A stretch of 64,000 bases of DNA from Ophioderma brevispina (taxonomy: Eukaryota > Echinodermata > Ophiuroidea > Amphilepidida > Ophiodermatidae). Shown here in pieces: positions 11,331 through 23,108 of the stretch. Numbering within the stretch: the stretch's first letter is position 1; the number at the start of each line of letters is the position of its first letter. The notes beneath the pieces were generated by a model. That model was not told where the DNA came from. It saw only the letters and a list, made by a program, of their open reading frames with translations, and did no database searches. The DNA lies in NCBI GenBank assembly GCA_023653785.1, contig JAMKCH010001589.1, positions 1 through 64,000 on the forward strand. The letters run 5' to 3'. The position numbers and the translations under genes were made by a program.

Positions 11331-11846
11331 ACTAATGCTAAATGCTTGGTCCTTTACAACCAAATGTTCTCAGGTTGTCAATGGTCAGTGTGAAATACCT
11401 TCAAAAAGAATTTGATCAGGTTTGGTTACTACAATAAATGGGTAGCATGGGGTTTATTTGGCAGTCAGTATATGGCTGTGTGGTTGATTGGTGGTGTACA
11501 AAAAACAAGAAGACTTATCAAAGGGGGGGGGGGGTTTTAATTTTTAATTAACCACAACAAAGGTTATTAACATCAATATATATGCTAGGATTCAGTGCCA
11601 GGTTTTATGAAATGGTTTCTACTTCTGCAGTCTTTGGGTTGCCTGCCTGTTTCTTATTGGAAATGTGAAAAGACGCAAAATTGCGCATTTCACCACTTTA
11701 TGAACACCTAGGCAACCAAATTTAAAATGTGGGCACATGATTTTTTCAAAAATAGTGTGCCAAATTGAATAAATTTTTGCATATTTTTACTAAATTTAGT
11801 GAATTTAAGGGATTTTGCAGGACTTTTCTGATTTAATATAATCTAC

Positions 11847-12490
11847 AATGGAAAAATGTTGTGGACCTGGGGGTTTGGTGTGTCAAATGGAAAGAGCAGG
11901 CAAATAAAGAATACTAAAAATGCAACCCGGGGGGCTACTCCTAACCATCTCTTGGTTAGGATTTATGTTGGGGACATTTCAAAATTAATATCTCCCAAAC
12001 GGAAGTTGATGTGACCTCTATGGTGTGTTATCAAATGAAAGAGTGAGAAGGAGAAGTATACATAGAATGCAAACCCGGGGGTGCTACTCCTAAACATCTC
12101 TTACTTGTGCTCATGTGGGGGACTTTCAAGATTAATATCCCCAATGGAAATGTTTGTGACCCCTAGGGTGTGTCCAATGAAAGAGTGAGAGGTATAGAAT
12201 ACTATCAAATCAACCCGGGGTGCACTCCTAAACATCTTAGTTTTATGCTCATTGTTGATGACTTCGGTGGGCATGATTAATATCTCCACATGGAAAATGT
12301 TGTTACCCCTGGGTGGTGTCAATGAAAGAGCAGGAAGTAAAGAATACTATAAATGCAAACCAGGGGTGCTACTTCTAAAAAATTCTCGACCTTATGCTCG
12401 TGGGGGTTTCAACTTGCAAGATGAATATCTCCACAATGGAAAATGTTGTGACCCCTAGGGTGGTTTCAAATGAAATAGTTGGGAATAAAA
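11847..12490 (+). repeat. tandem array, about 145-bp unit, 5 copies
   Basis: Units begin with AATGGAAAATGTTGTGACCC (near 11847, 12000, 12145, 12292 and 12436). They continue through TCAAATGAAAGAG, AACCCGGGG.TGCTACTCCT and GATTAATATCTCC. The last copy is cut short. Short open frames across it are products of the repeat and have no recognisable domain. Confidence 0.75.
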
Positions 12491-12865
12491 CTAGTTAATA
12501 AATTTGGAGTTGATCTGGTTGCACAACTGTTTTGGGACACCCTGGACTCGACCAGTTGCACTCTGGTGTGCTGCTTTTTTGTCTTAACAATTAACGCGAA
12601 AGCAGGCGAACTTGTGTTTTGCGAGAACCGCCTTGTTTATATAGTCGCAAGCCATTCACTTTTTGAAAGGGTAATGCATTGTTTTAAGTATTGTTTAAGT
12701 GTTAGGTTGCCCGGAAATCCTTCCAGGTGTAGTTGTGTTACCTGGAGTCACATCTCTATGTTAAGAATCCCAATGGCTGCTGTGACAATCTTGGAAATTA
12801 ACAAATTCTGAATCTCTCAACAAAGTACTTACAAGCATGGAATGTTTTTTTTTTTACTATGACCA

Positions 12866-13024
12866 GGGTTCGTTCGCCAAACTCCATGAGTACCCTACGA
12901 TGTACTAATCATGCGTCTTTCCTACTAATAGACCTTTTTATTCACAATTACACAGTGCTTTGGATAAATTGGTCCAACTGATGCAGACAGTGCCTAGATT
13001 TAAGTTAGTTTGGCGAACGGACCC
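12866..13024. mobile_element. 159-bp MITE with terminal inverted repeats
   Basis: The left end GGGTTCGTTCGCCAAACT and the right end AGTTTGGCGAACGGACCC are near-perfect inverted repeats (one mismatch). The interior has no coding. It is inserted between subrepeats of the 9-kb element's left arm, so it arrived later. Confidence 0.75.
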
Positions 13025-13702
13025 CTTGAGTCCATTTTGAATACATTCCAATCCAGTTCAGCGGTTGCAATCATTAGTGTATTGTTTTTGTTGGCCGCCA
13101 GCTATAGTGGAGGACCAAACCTTAGCAATCCGTTGTGCTTGTGAATGTTATGTGTGTGTTTGTATGGAGTGTGTGCCAAAATTGTTAAGTTTTTTCCTGG
13201 GGCGGCCCACAGCTTATTTCTTTGAATATACGAGCGCGAAAGCCGAAACCTCAAATTCTAGTTGAGTATTAAATTCATACCAGTGTATTTGTTATCTAAA
13301 CCAACCATCACTATAAACAAATCAAAATGGCCACTGCGGCCAGCTTGGAAATCACAAAAATGCACAGCTTGAGTAAAATAACTGATTATTGATAAGTGTT
13401 TTTTGTTTGACCTATTTTGATGAGCATGAGTTCTCTCAACATTTGTATACGCATTTTGGTTTCACAATCTCAGTGAATCCAGAGGATGATCGCAGAATGC
13501 TCCCATGCATTGCATGCTTTGCATTTAACCCGTACCCGTCAACGTGCACGGTACATAGATTCTTACTGTACATTTGAATATATGAAGATATTTTATTGTT
13601 ACATCCAGTAGATAAAGAAGGGGAAACAGTTGATGAGCCTATTACGTTTATCAAGTCTGTTACCCCCAGAGGTTTTTCATTTTGTAGCACATGTTGGTCC
13701 CA

Positions 13703-13938
13703 GTGGATAAGTGCCGACTCATATCATTAACTGTTAAATCATGAGTTCAAGCCCCGCGAGGCCAACGTGTTTGTCCTGGGCAAGATACTTAGTCTCATTT
13801 GCTTTGTCAACCAACCAAAATTGGGGGAGCGTTCTGGCTGTATGGTCATTTACAATCTAAGTGAATGAGGTTGTCGCGAGGGTCACGTTGGACGATCCAT
13901 GCGCGTTAATAGATGGACAATATTATTATTATATTAAT
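13703..13938 (+). repeat. tRNA-derived SINE
   Basis: A tRNA-like head (CCCAGTGGATAAGTGCCGA, then B-box-like GAGTTCAAGCCCC at 13743..13755) is followed by a body with GGGCAAGATACTTAGTCTC and a TATTATTATTAT tail. The head-body-tail layout is that of a tRNA-SINE, similar in plan to the 2285..2590 element. Confidence 0.55.
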
Positions 13939-14159
13939 TTTGTTATTGTATAATTGAGATGACTATTATTAGCAGAGATACGGCCGATTTAAAACAGTTC
14001 TGTGAAAATCCCAAGAGCCACCATAACTATTTCGAGGTAAAAAAAAAAAAATAAAAACCATATAGAAATTTAGCACTTTCAAATGTATTACCCTACAAAA
14101 GGTATACCCATCACTTTCAGATTCAAATTGTCCACCCAAAAAAAATTAAATTTATTTTT

Positions 14160-15030
14160 GTTATGTAATCCTAGTCACATTCTGTTTTTCGCGGATGAGT
14201 CATCATCAAATCGGAGTTCAATTCTCTGGTAACAAGAATGCATGGGCAGCCAATAGAGTTAAACTGGTGATAGTGATAGTTGCCATGCTGCAAAGGAGAT
14301 GGATGTTCCTTTATTTCAAAAGGGCCTTTTGAATTTATCAGTTTGTTGCTCCAAGGCTTTCATGTTTAAAGTACATCCTCTCGAGGTGAAAGGCTGCTGC
14401 GAATTGACATGTATAATTGCTGGCTCGGGTCAGCACCTTGTCGACAACGGACAGTGGATTTCGAATAAGATGAGTCCTGATTGTATCGCTTCTGAGTGGT
14501 CGAATTGAATGCATCAGGACTGCCTGACAGTACATTGCTGCAACTTGTTCTAACAATATAAATACCTTCTCTCCACTGTCAGCACCAGCTTGAAAAATGC
14601 ATTTTTTCATTTAGTGTTAGTAGGGACTTATTTCATCTGAGCTGGAGACTACAAAATCCTGTGTGGAAATGGTTTATCCTTTTTCATAAACATTGGAAAT
14701 AGCTGTGATTGCGATTGAAACAACAATTTCTGGCTGGTGAAGTCCGCCTGGATGCAATTCCAGTTCAGACTTCAGCCCCCGATACAATCCTTGTATCACC
14801 ATTTTGCCACACTTTGGAAAAGGTTATTGGAATCCCTGTCATTGACTTTCAGTCGTTAGGACACCGATGTCTTTGTTCACCGCTGTCTCCCATCATTTGG
14901 CTGTGTTTTGTCATATGGATAAAGCAAAATAATCTCTCCTGCAATGCATTTTGTGATGAAAACATTGCTGATGTCACATCATCTGCATGTCGTTAGCTGT
15001 TGTGTGTGACAGTAACTGTTTTTTTTTAAG
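14160..15030. other. unique interior of the 9-kb element, possible coding fossil
   Basis: This stretch is less AT-rich than its surroundings and lacks the subrepeats. Open frames of 69-95 codons occur on + (14299..14508 and 14709..14996) and 90 codons on - (14338..14610). I recognise no transposase, polymerase or integrase motif in any of them. It may be a captured host fragment or a decayed transposon gene. Confidence 0.3.
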
Positions 15031-15214
15031 GATATAGTAAGAAGTCTATACGACAAGGTAGCACACCCAGAGCGAAACAACTCTTCAGCAATGCAGAGAA
15101 AGCCTTCCACTCAGTCTGAATGCTGTCCTCTCAGACATGAAAGCCTTTGTTCGCAAGTACGTTTATAGCAACAAAAAGGCGGTCAGGCCTCCACCCTGCA
15201 TATGTCCATTTTAG
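15031..15214 (+). pseudogene. possible terminal exon fossil inside the element
   Basis: After an acceptor-like TTTTTTTTTAAG (ending 15030), one frame reads DIVRSLYDKVAHPERNNSSA. A second frame, offset by one base, then reads AVLSDMKAFVRKYVYSNKKA and ends in a stop near 15212. The switch suggests one frameshift in a once-continuous exon of about 60 codons. The residues look protein-like, but I do not recognise the family. It could be the last exon of a transposon gene or of a captured host gene. Confidence 0.25.
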
Positions 15215-15434
15215 CAGTGGATTGACGCCTGCGAAACAGATAGTGACTCAGATACTTGGTAGACAATTTCTGATTCCAAAAGTAATGAAAAACTCTGTAT
15301 TGTAACTGCTTTGGAAAATGCAAAATTTTTCAATAAATTCAAATGGTATCTTGTGGCCACTTTCGGTATTTCCCCATTGATTAATTTGTAAATAATTTCC
15401 TGAATCATCAATTAATCCAAAAAGTTTATTTTAA

Positions 15435-18420
15435 CTTTATAGATATATTCCAAGATGGCTGCTTCCAGTAACCATTGTGGATTTTTTTATAGTAAATTAA
15501 AAAACATTCCAATCTAATATAATACACTTGACACTTTGAATTGATTTCCTGTCACAAAATTACTAAAGCCCTGGCATAATGATTATAACAGATGAACTGG
15601 CGTTGAATTTGTTTTAATGTATTCAAATGAACTCCTGGTCATCACCTAGTACAAAAAATACTTATTCCATGTTTGTTTGTTAATTGCTCAAGAGATACAC
15701 ATTTTGGCAATTTTTGATCTCTGCATATGATGCTGACCTCCACATTAACAAACTAACTTGTGACATCTCTTTGGTTCATCTAAACTTAGAAACAACCAGT
15801 ACATCTTCAAAGCTGACCTGGCTTGGACTATGCAAAAAAAGTGCATATAAAACCCATAGTGGCCATCTTACAGGATTTTACAGTAAGATGACCTCCAATG
15901 GAAACTTAACTTGAATATGGACTCCTGGTCGTCAAATTAGTCAAAGACAACTATTCCATGTTTTTAGATACTTTTTCGAGAGCTACACATTTCGATAGAT
16001 ACACAATTTTGGATCTCTGCATAGTGATGCTGACCTCCACATTACAAACTTACTTGTGAAATATATTTCTGGTCATGTAATATACACATCGGTCCATGAG
16101 ATACACAAAGATACACAATATATTTCTGGCCCCATGTTTAAAGATACACAATCTGGTCAATTTCTGGTCTGAGAGATACACAATTTTGGATCTCGCATAG
16201 TGATGCGGACCTCCACATTACAAACTACTTGGTGAATATATTTTGGGTTCATTTAAGATTAGAACAATACATAACAGTCTTCAAAGCTGACCTGGCTTGG
16301 ACTATGGCAAAAAAATTGCATATATAACCCATAGTGGCCATCTTACAGGATTTTACAGTAACAGCTGACCTCCAATGGAAAACTTAACTTGAAGAATCAC
16401 TCCTGGCTCAAATGAGTCAAAGAGACACATTCCATGTTTTTAAGATACTTTTTCGAGAGATACACAATTGGTAATTTCCAAGATGCCTGCCGGCAGCCAT
16501 TTTGGGTTTCTAAAATTACTCAAGAACAATACTATATGATTGAAACAGATGAAATGGCTTTGAATATGTTAAAGTATGCAAATGGACTCCTGGTCATAGT
16601 AAAAAAAACAACAAAAAACACTTATTCCATGTTTTTTACGTACATGGAATACTTCCTTACATACTTATTCATATTTTTGCGAATTTGATCTCTGCATAGG
16701 ATGCTGACCTCCACATGAACAAACTACTTGTGAAATATATTTCTGGTCATGTGAAAGATTTAGAAACAATACATTAACAGTCTTCAAAGCTGACCTGCTT
16801 GGACTATGCAAAAAAATTGCATATATAACCCATAGTGGCCATCTTACAGGATTTTACAGGTAAAGAATACCTCACAAATGGAAAAACTTAACCTTGAATA
16901 ATGTGACTCCATGGTCGTCACATTAAGTCCAAAAGACACTATTCCCATTTTTTTAAGATACTTTTTTCGAAGATACACAATTTGTGTATTTCCAAGATGC
17001 CTGCCGCAGCTATTTTGGGTTTCTAAAATTACTCAAGAACTATACTATATGATTGCAACCGATGAACTGGCTTGGAATATATTAAATGTATCAAATGGAC
17101 TCCTGGTCATGTAAAAAAAAACAACAAAAAACACTTATTCCCCATGTTTTTTACTTACATGAATACTTACATTACATATATTCCATATTTTGGTCAATTT
17201 TGGATCTCTGCATATTGATGCTGACCTCCACATTAACAACGACTTGTGAATATATTTCTGGTCATGTAAAGATTTAAAACAATCTACATTACCAGTCTTC
17301 AAAGCTGACGCGGCTTGGACTATGCAAAAAAATTGTCATATATACCCCATGTGGCCATCTTACCGGATTTTACAGTTAAGATGACCTCCAAATGGGAAAA
17401 CTTAACTTGTAAGAATGGCACTCCTGCTTCAATTAGTCAAAAAGACAACTATTCCAGGTGTTTTAAGATACTTTTTGAGAGATACACAATTTGTAATTTC
17501 CAAGATGCCTGCCGGCAGCCATTTTGGGTGTCTAAAATTACTCAAGAACTATACTATATGATTGCAACAGATTAACTGGCTTGGAAATGTTAAATGTATT
17601 CAAATGGACTCCTTGTCATAGTAAAAAAAAAAACACAAAAAACAACTTATTCCATGTTTGTGGTAAGCTAATTTGTTCAAGAGATACACCCATGTGGTAA
17701 TTTCCCAAAGATGGCCGCGACCAGCCATTTGATTTCCTACATAGCGATGTGACCTCTAGGTTAACAAACTACATCCGGAATGGACTTCTCGTCATGTTAA
17801 CACTTAGAAACAATACACTAATAACCCGTCTTAAAAGATGAAGTGGCTTGGACTATTTAAAAATTTGTATTAGGCCTATTTAACATAGCCAGTGGCGGCA
17901 ATCTTGGATTTCACAGTAAAGATGACCTCCTACTGAAAACTAACTTCAGAAATTGACTTCTGATCATCAAATTAGTCATAAAAGACACTTATTCCAGGTT
18001 TGTAAGTTACTTTGTTCAGAGATACACAATTTGGTAATTTCCAAGATGGCCACCAGCAGCCATTTTGGATTTCTACATAGCGATGTGACCTCTAGGTTAA
18101 CAAACTACATCTGGAATGGATTTCTGGTCATGTTAACACTTATAAACAATACATTAACCACTTTTTTTAAGGTGAAATGGCTTGGACTATGTAAAAATAT
18201 GTATATATTTAACATAGCCAGTGGCGGCCATCTGGATTTCACAGTAAAGATGACCTCCAAATAAAAAACTAACTTTAGAAATGGACTTCTGATCATCAAA
18301 TTAGTCATAAAAGACACTTATTCCATGTTTGTAAGTTACTTTGTTCAAGAGATCCACAATTGTCTAATTTCTAAGATGGGGCCGCTGGCAGCCATTTTGG
18401 ATTTTCCACTCTCCTGGAGT
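15435..18420 (+). repeat. right-arm subrepeats of the 9-kb element
   Basis: The block AATTTCCAAGATGGC.GC..GCCATTTTGG recurs near 15447, 16475, 16990, 17498, 17703, 18037 and 18367. The block TTTTACAGTAAGATGACCTCC recurs near 15875, 16355, 16852, 17370, 17915 and 18238. Spacing is about 510 bases in the first part and about 330 in the last. Inverted counterparts lie at about 9700-10210, 12770-12850 and 13325-13400, confirming that both arms are built from one unit family. Confidence 0.75.
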
Positions 18421-18606
18421 TTCCCCACACTTTTGGGAAGGGCATAGGAGCTTATTTTGTTTTAAATACCCCAGAGTACCAGAATCCATCGTCAAACGAA
18501 CCTTTGCTCTCCATGGTCACGGGACCCTCTGATTTTGACCCTACAACATTATATGTATATTGAAAATGATTGCATGAATAATGGGATTTTATGTGTGTGT
18601 TTGCAG

Positions 18607-18730
18607 GCATGTTCCATGTAATTGCTAAGTTACTACGGCAGTCTTCTCCAAGTGATCAGCTCATGGAAGTGAAGAGACTCTTTCTGTCTGATATGATACT
18701 ACTATTCAACCACAGTCCGAGAGAACAGAA
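18607..18730 (+). CDS. neurobeachin/LRBA-type protein, exon f
   Basis: The 124-bp exon lies between TGTTTGCAG and GTAATA, only about 60 bases after the end of the 9-kb element. It completes a glycine codon and reads MFHVIAKLLRQSSPSDQLME, then VKRLFLSDMILLFNHSPREQ and two bases of lysine. This is the family's V..LL..S.PS.ELMEV+RLFLSDMI.LF..S.EN+ block. Phase 1 in and phase 2 out match exons e and g. Confidence 0.9.
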
Positions 18731-19470
18731 GTAATACTGCCTACTTTTTTTTTTTTTATCACTGTGGCTTTCTAAGTTAAACCAGGAGAATTCTCATTGG
18801 CAGTTACCTAAGAATGTTCATATTAACAAACTAGAGGGAGGTGTTCATTCAGTATCAAGCTGATAGCACCTGTATAGCACAAAATTGCTTCACTGTGTGG
18901 TTCAATGGAGAAAAATCACTAATGGATCTAAAAACTTTAAATCTAAGAACTTCTAAGAACAAGGGGTGTAATGATTCATGAACTATCCTATAGTGACACC
19001 AGGTTTTTTACGGGGTCGAGGCACCATAAAGCACAAAGAAAATTTTGTGGAGAAGTTACAACCTTCCCATACAGTATTAAGTAGGAGGTCAGTTGAGGTC
19101 ACATACAAAAGTGAACATTGTACACGTGCATGCTGTCACAACTGCACACACTGAATTTTGGAGCATTTTGGCACAAAGTTTTGTCTGTAACTCAGCTCAT
19201 ACTTGGGCTACGTACTTGATTGACCCCTCATTTTAAGGAAAAGTAATCTACTTTTCAGTGAAAACACTTTCAGATTAAATTAATGACCGTATAAAATATG
19301 TGAACATTCTTAACTTACCTTGTGTCCATCTGTAATTGCTGGCATCTGTAAATTTAGTTGCTTGATCTGGGTCAAACTTTTACTGAAGAACCCTGTGTGA
19401 ATACCTTTAAAAGAACCTAGTCGTTGGTGTACCCATGGGATGGCATTAGATGGTCATGCAGCCAAGATTT
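18731..19470. other. intron, nothing recognised
   Basis: Begins with a T-run after the donor. I see no open frame of interest and no repeat beyond simple A/T runs up to the start of LINE homology. Confidence 0.5.
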
Positions 19471-20115
19471 CAGCTAAAAAGGAGGTGAAGAAGGTGTAAG
19501 TTGTGGTGAAGGGAAATAATGATGGAATGGAGATGTGGGAGTCTTGGTGAAGGAGGAGGAATTGGTGGTGGAGGTGAGAAGAAGTGATAGAGTGATGACA
19601 GTTGTGATGGTTTGACGAGGAGGTAGTGATATTGATAATGCGGCTTTGCAGTGCAAAGTTGTGGGACTTGTGAAGAGAAGGAGCGTTTTTATGATGAGGT
19701 GGAGAGTTAATGGGATGTGAAAAGTGTGGATAAATTGGTCCCGTGTGTGGTGATTTCAGTGGGCATGTGGGAAAAGGGATTGACGGTTTTGAAGGTGTGC
19801 ATGGAGGGAATGGGTTTGGAGAGAGAAATTTGGAAGAAGGATGTTGTTTGAGTTTTGTGATGACAAGGAGTGGTGTGTAGCAAATATATGGTTTAGGAAA
19901 GAGGAGAAAAGGAAAGTGACATTCAGTTCAGGGGGAAACGAGACCGAGATTGATTTTGTGTTAGTGAGCAATGCAAAGAGAAAATTTCTGAAGGATGTTA
20001 AGGTGATTCCAGGGCAATTACAACACAGGTTGGTGGTTGCGGACATGGACAAGAGGAAGGTGAAAAGGGTGGTGAGGAAGGTAGTGCTGGAGATGAGGAA
20101 AGTATGGAAGCTGAA

Positions 20116-21066
20116 GGGCCATTCTCTGATAAAGTGGTCAAGTTAGGGGTCTCCACGTCAAAAGACAATATCAACATTAAGGAATTCCTGAAAATCACTG
20201 AAAATCGTAAAATTTAATATTTCCAGAACACTGAACAATGCATGGGTGATCTTAAACAATATCAAATTTTTTTAGTATATTGCCTAAAGTTAACACTTAA
20301 GTAACATATCTGGGTAACGCATCTGACCGGCCTTTTTCTTAATCGTGCCATTCTTGATAAAAGTTCATGCTTCACCGACTTAATCTATACCTTGTCAGGT
20401 ATTACCATCATACTAAAGTATGGTGCGGTATTCGACTTCATGTATCACAGTGTTTGCAATAAGTCACAGCAGAAGGTAGGTAATGTATCTGGCGCTGTAT
20501 GAATGTAACATGAGGGATTTCTTTCATTACTAGGCCTGGAAATTGTAACTTCAAAACAAGATTTTTATGCAAAACATGTATAATATAACATTGATATCTG
20601 CCCGATATATCACTTATTGGAACATTCTTCTACCGTTTTTTTTTGGCAATTTTGTATCCATTCAAATTATGGTAACGTATCTGGCTGCAATATTGGCGAC
20701 ATGCTCTTAGAGAACTCTTGCGAACTTTAGTAATTAACTTTATAATTTAGGGCATAATAGAGGCTGATAAAAATGTTATGTAATCTGGGATATACGCTCT
20801 TGTGTAACGAGCAGGGACACATTTTAAAGAATGGATTTGGGCTGATGACATGGCAAAAAACAAGAATTATGCATCATCAGCCTTATTGCTTGATACTTTC
20901 TCGCCCGGTTACAACGTCTAGTCCGGATCATTTTAAAAACATAACTCCTAAGTATAATTTATATTAATAAACATTCATTCTTTACGGGCAAAACAAGCTT
21001 TAAACTGTGCATGACTGTGGCGACATGAAAAAATTGTTTTTTGAACACTTTATCAGAGAATGGCCC
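20116..21066. mobile_element. 951-bp DNA transposon inside the LINE
   Basis: The ends GGGCCATTCTCTGATAAAGT (from 20116) and ACTTTATCAGAGAATGGCCC (to 21066) are perfect inverted repeats of 21 bases counting one more base on each. TGAA flanks both sides (20112..20115 and 21067..21070) as a 4-bp target duplication. Removing the insert restores the LINE reading ..RKVWKLK then KEEETRMNFETRVKELVG. The interior has no long open frame, so it is nonautonomous. The superfamily is not identified. Confidence 0.85.
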
Positions 21067-22804
21067 TGAAAGAAGAAGAGACTAGAATGAATTTTGAGAC
21101 TAGAGTTAAGGAGCTTGTGGGGATTGATTCGTCAGATCTATGGGTGTGCTTTAAAGAAGGGGTGTTACAGGCATGTGATGAAGTTTGTGGGGAAAAGAAA
21201 GGTAGGAGAGACAGGAGATTCAGATTGGTGGAATGAAGAGGTGAAGGAGGCAATAGCGAGAAAAAAGGATGAATATAAGGAAATGGGTTAAAATAGTACA
21301 GAAAAAAATAAGGTGTGAGGTATAAGAGGTTGAAGAAGCGAGCAAAGAAAGTGGTTGTGAGGGCTATGAAGGAGGAGGCTGAGAAGGGGCTGAGTGAGTC
21401 GAGAGAGAATCCAAACAAGGTGTATAAGATTGTGAAGACAATGAAAAAGGATGAAAGAGATGTCAAAGGGAGAAGATGTATGAGAGGAAGTGATGGAAAG
21501 TTGAATTTCAGTGAGAGAGATGTGAGAGAGATAGGAAAGGAAGGTCTGAAAAGAGCATATGAAGAGAATCATGAATGAGGAGAATGAGTGGGATTAGAAG
21601 GCAGAGGCTGATGTAGTGGAAGGGCCAGTTGAGAGAGTCAGTCGGGAAGAAGTGGTAAATGCAATTGGAGAAATGATAACAGGAAAGGCTGCTGGACCCT
21701 CAGAAGTGAGTGTGGAGATGATTATTGCAAGTGGAGAGATAGGGATTGGTGTGATGATGGAGTTGGGTCAGAGAGTGTAAGATGGAATAAGAATGCCGGA
21801 GGAGTGGGCGGTAAGTGTGGTGGTTCCAATTTTTAAAGGAAAAGGGGATGCAATGAGTTATGGTGCATATTAGGGTGTGAAGTTATTGGAGCATGCAATT
21901 AAAATTGTAGAGAGGGTTCTAGAGAATAGAATTCGGAGAATGGTGGAAGTGGATGAGATGCAAATTTGGTTTTATGCCAGGGAAAGGAACGATAGATGCA
22001 ATGTTCATTTTGAGGAAGTTGCAAGAGGAATATCGAGCTATTAAAGGGAAGAAACATGTATATGTGTTTTGTGGATTTGGAGAAGGCATTTGATAGAGTA
22101 CGAGGAAGGTGATGGAGTGGGTGATGAGGAAGAAAGGTTTACCAAAGGCAATGGTTAGAGTGGTGATTTAGTTTGTATGAAGGAGCAAAGGCAAGAGTTG
22201 AGTAGGTTTGAGTTGTCTGAGGAGTTTGAGGTGAAGGTGGGTGTGCATCAAGGTTTTGTACTGTAGCTGTTGATATTTGCAATTGTGATTGATGTGGTTT
22301 CAGAGAGTACAAGAGAAGGTTTGATGAGAGAGATGTTGTATGCTGATGAGTTGGTTTTGATGAGTGAGACAATGGAGGGACTAAAGGAGAAGTTTTGGAA
22401 ATGGAAGAAGGCATTTGAGAGCAAGGGTCTGAAGGGAAGTCTTGGGAAGACAAGTGATGGTGAATGGGGTGAAGGGGGAGGTGGTAGTGAGTAAGGTAGA
22501 CCCATGCAGCATATGTGGAAAGAGGGTAAAAGTAAATTCAGTGTGATGTGAAATAGATCCATGGAAGATACAAAGATGAAGAGGGTGACCCCAAGCTTGG
22601 CAAGAGATTTTGTGTGTGGAAGATGCCAGAAACAAGTTGGAGGGATGGTGGAACAGGAAGAAAAGTTGTGCGATGAGGTAGAATCAATGAAGGAGTTCTC
22701 ATAGCTGGGGGACACAGTAAATATGGGTGGTGGATGCGAGGCAGCTGTGACAGCTAGAGCAAGGTTTGTGTGGGTGAAGTTTTTGGAATGTGGAGAGCTT
22801 CTTC

Positions 22805-22945
22805 TAAGCGTGTCCACAAGTCATTAGTAATGGCTTGTAGTGGTGTCAGGATTTATCCAACTGAGTAGCTCCGGGGCCGTGTGTATCCATGATACGGACG
22901 CTCCTAACACGGCCTGCTTTTTTTTAAGACTGGGGGCGGATTGGG
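22805..22945 (+). repeat. dispersed repeat, copy 1 of 3
   Basis: It shares CACAAGTCATTAGTAATGGC, GGTGTCAGGATTTATC, the GTGTATCCATGATACGGACG block and CTGGGGGCGGATTGGGAA with 42640..42785, and its first half with 25932..26020. It lies in a block that splits the LINE's C-terminal region. The middle (GGCCGTGT..ACACGGCC) can pair with itself. Confidence 0.7.
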
Positions 22946-23108
22946 AACAGACAGTCAGTATTTAAACAATAGCTCGTATGCAGATTAAATCCAGAATTGA
23001 GCACCCAAATAAATCCCAGCAAGTGACCCCACCAGGATTTGAACGCGGGATTTTTGGTAACTTTGTGCCACAGGCAAGCACCCTAACCGCTAGACCACGC
23101 TCTCCCAC
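22946..23108 (-). repeat. tRNA-derived SINE, family shared with 2.1 kb
   Basis: Read on the - strand it begins GGGAGAGCGTGGTCTAGCGG, which continues into the rest of the A box, followed by the B box GCGTTCAAATCC. The body then matches the 2070..2228 copy. Together with the adjoining repeat it forms a roughly 310-bp insertion between LINE segments, flanked by similar GTGGAGAGCT and GTAGAGCTGC sequences. Confidence 0.7.

Larger units (their letters stand above)
10248..11840 (+). mobile_element. GTCCCC-type element, copy 1 (nested)
   Basis: The start GCTGAACTTTGTTCGGCAGAGGACTT is a diverged form of the start of the element at 36895. Both then carry a short-period GTCT or GTATGTCC tract, tandem blocks containing TTATCTGGAGTTC.GTAAGGG and TAGATTTTGGG, and a shared right part (TTGCC.GCCTGTTT, CACATGATTTTTTCAAAAAT, TACTAAATTTAGTGAATTT). 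This copy has an extra tandem array at 10670..11330. Its right terminus is not clear. Confidence 0.6.
9530..18544. mobile_element. 9-kb element with long repetitive inverted ends
   Basis: The left end GTAGGGTCAAAATCAG (from 9530) is the exact reverse complement of the right end CTGATTTTGACCCTAC (to 18544). Homology continues inward for hundreds of bases: GGGTCCCGTGAC, TTCGTTTGACGATG.GGAT, CCCTCCCAAAAGTGTGGGG and CTCCAGGAGAGTGGAAAA all have inverted partners in 18400..18530. The arms also hold tandem subrepeats (AAGATGGC..GC..CCATTTTGGAT and TAAGATGACCTCC on the right; inverted versions on the left), which resembles foldback transposons. Several other repeats are nested inside. No clean target duplication is visible, and family assignment is inference. 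Confidence 0.7.

Noticed and set aside
9530..18544. Polinton/Maverick-type giant transposon
   Set aside because: No polymerase B, integrase or capsid-like frames, and the arms are built of tandem subrepeats; the flanks show no 6-bp duplication.
21053..22817. Long - strand open frames (up to 189 codons), proline/serine/histidine-rich
   Set aside because: They are antisense to the dead LINE; their composition mirrors the purine-rich + strand.
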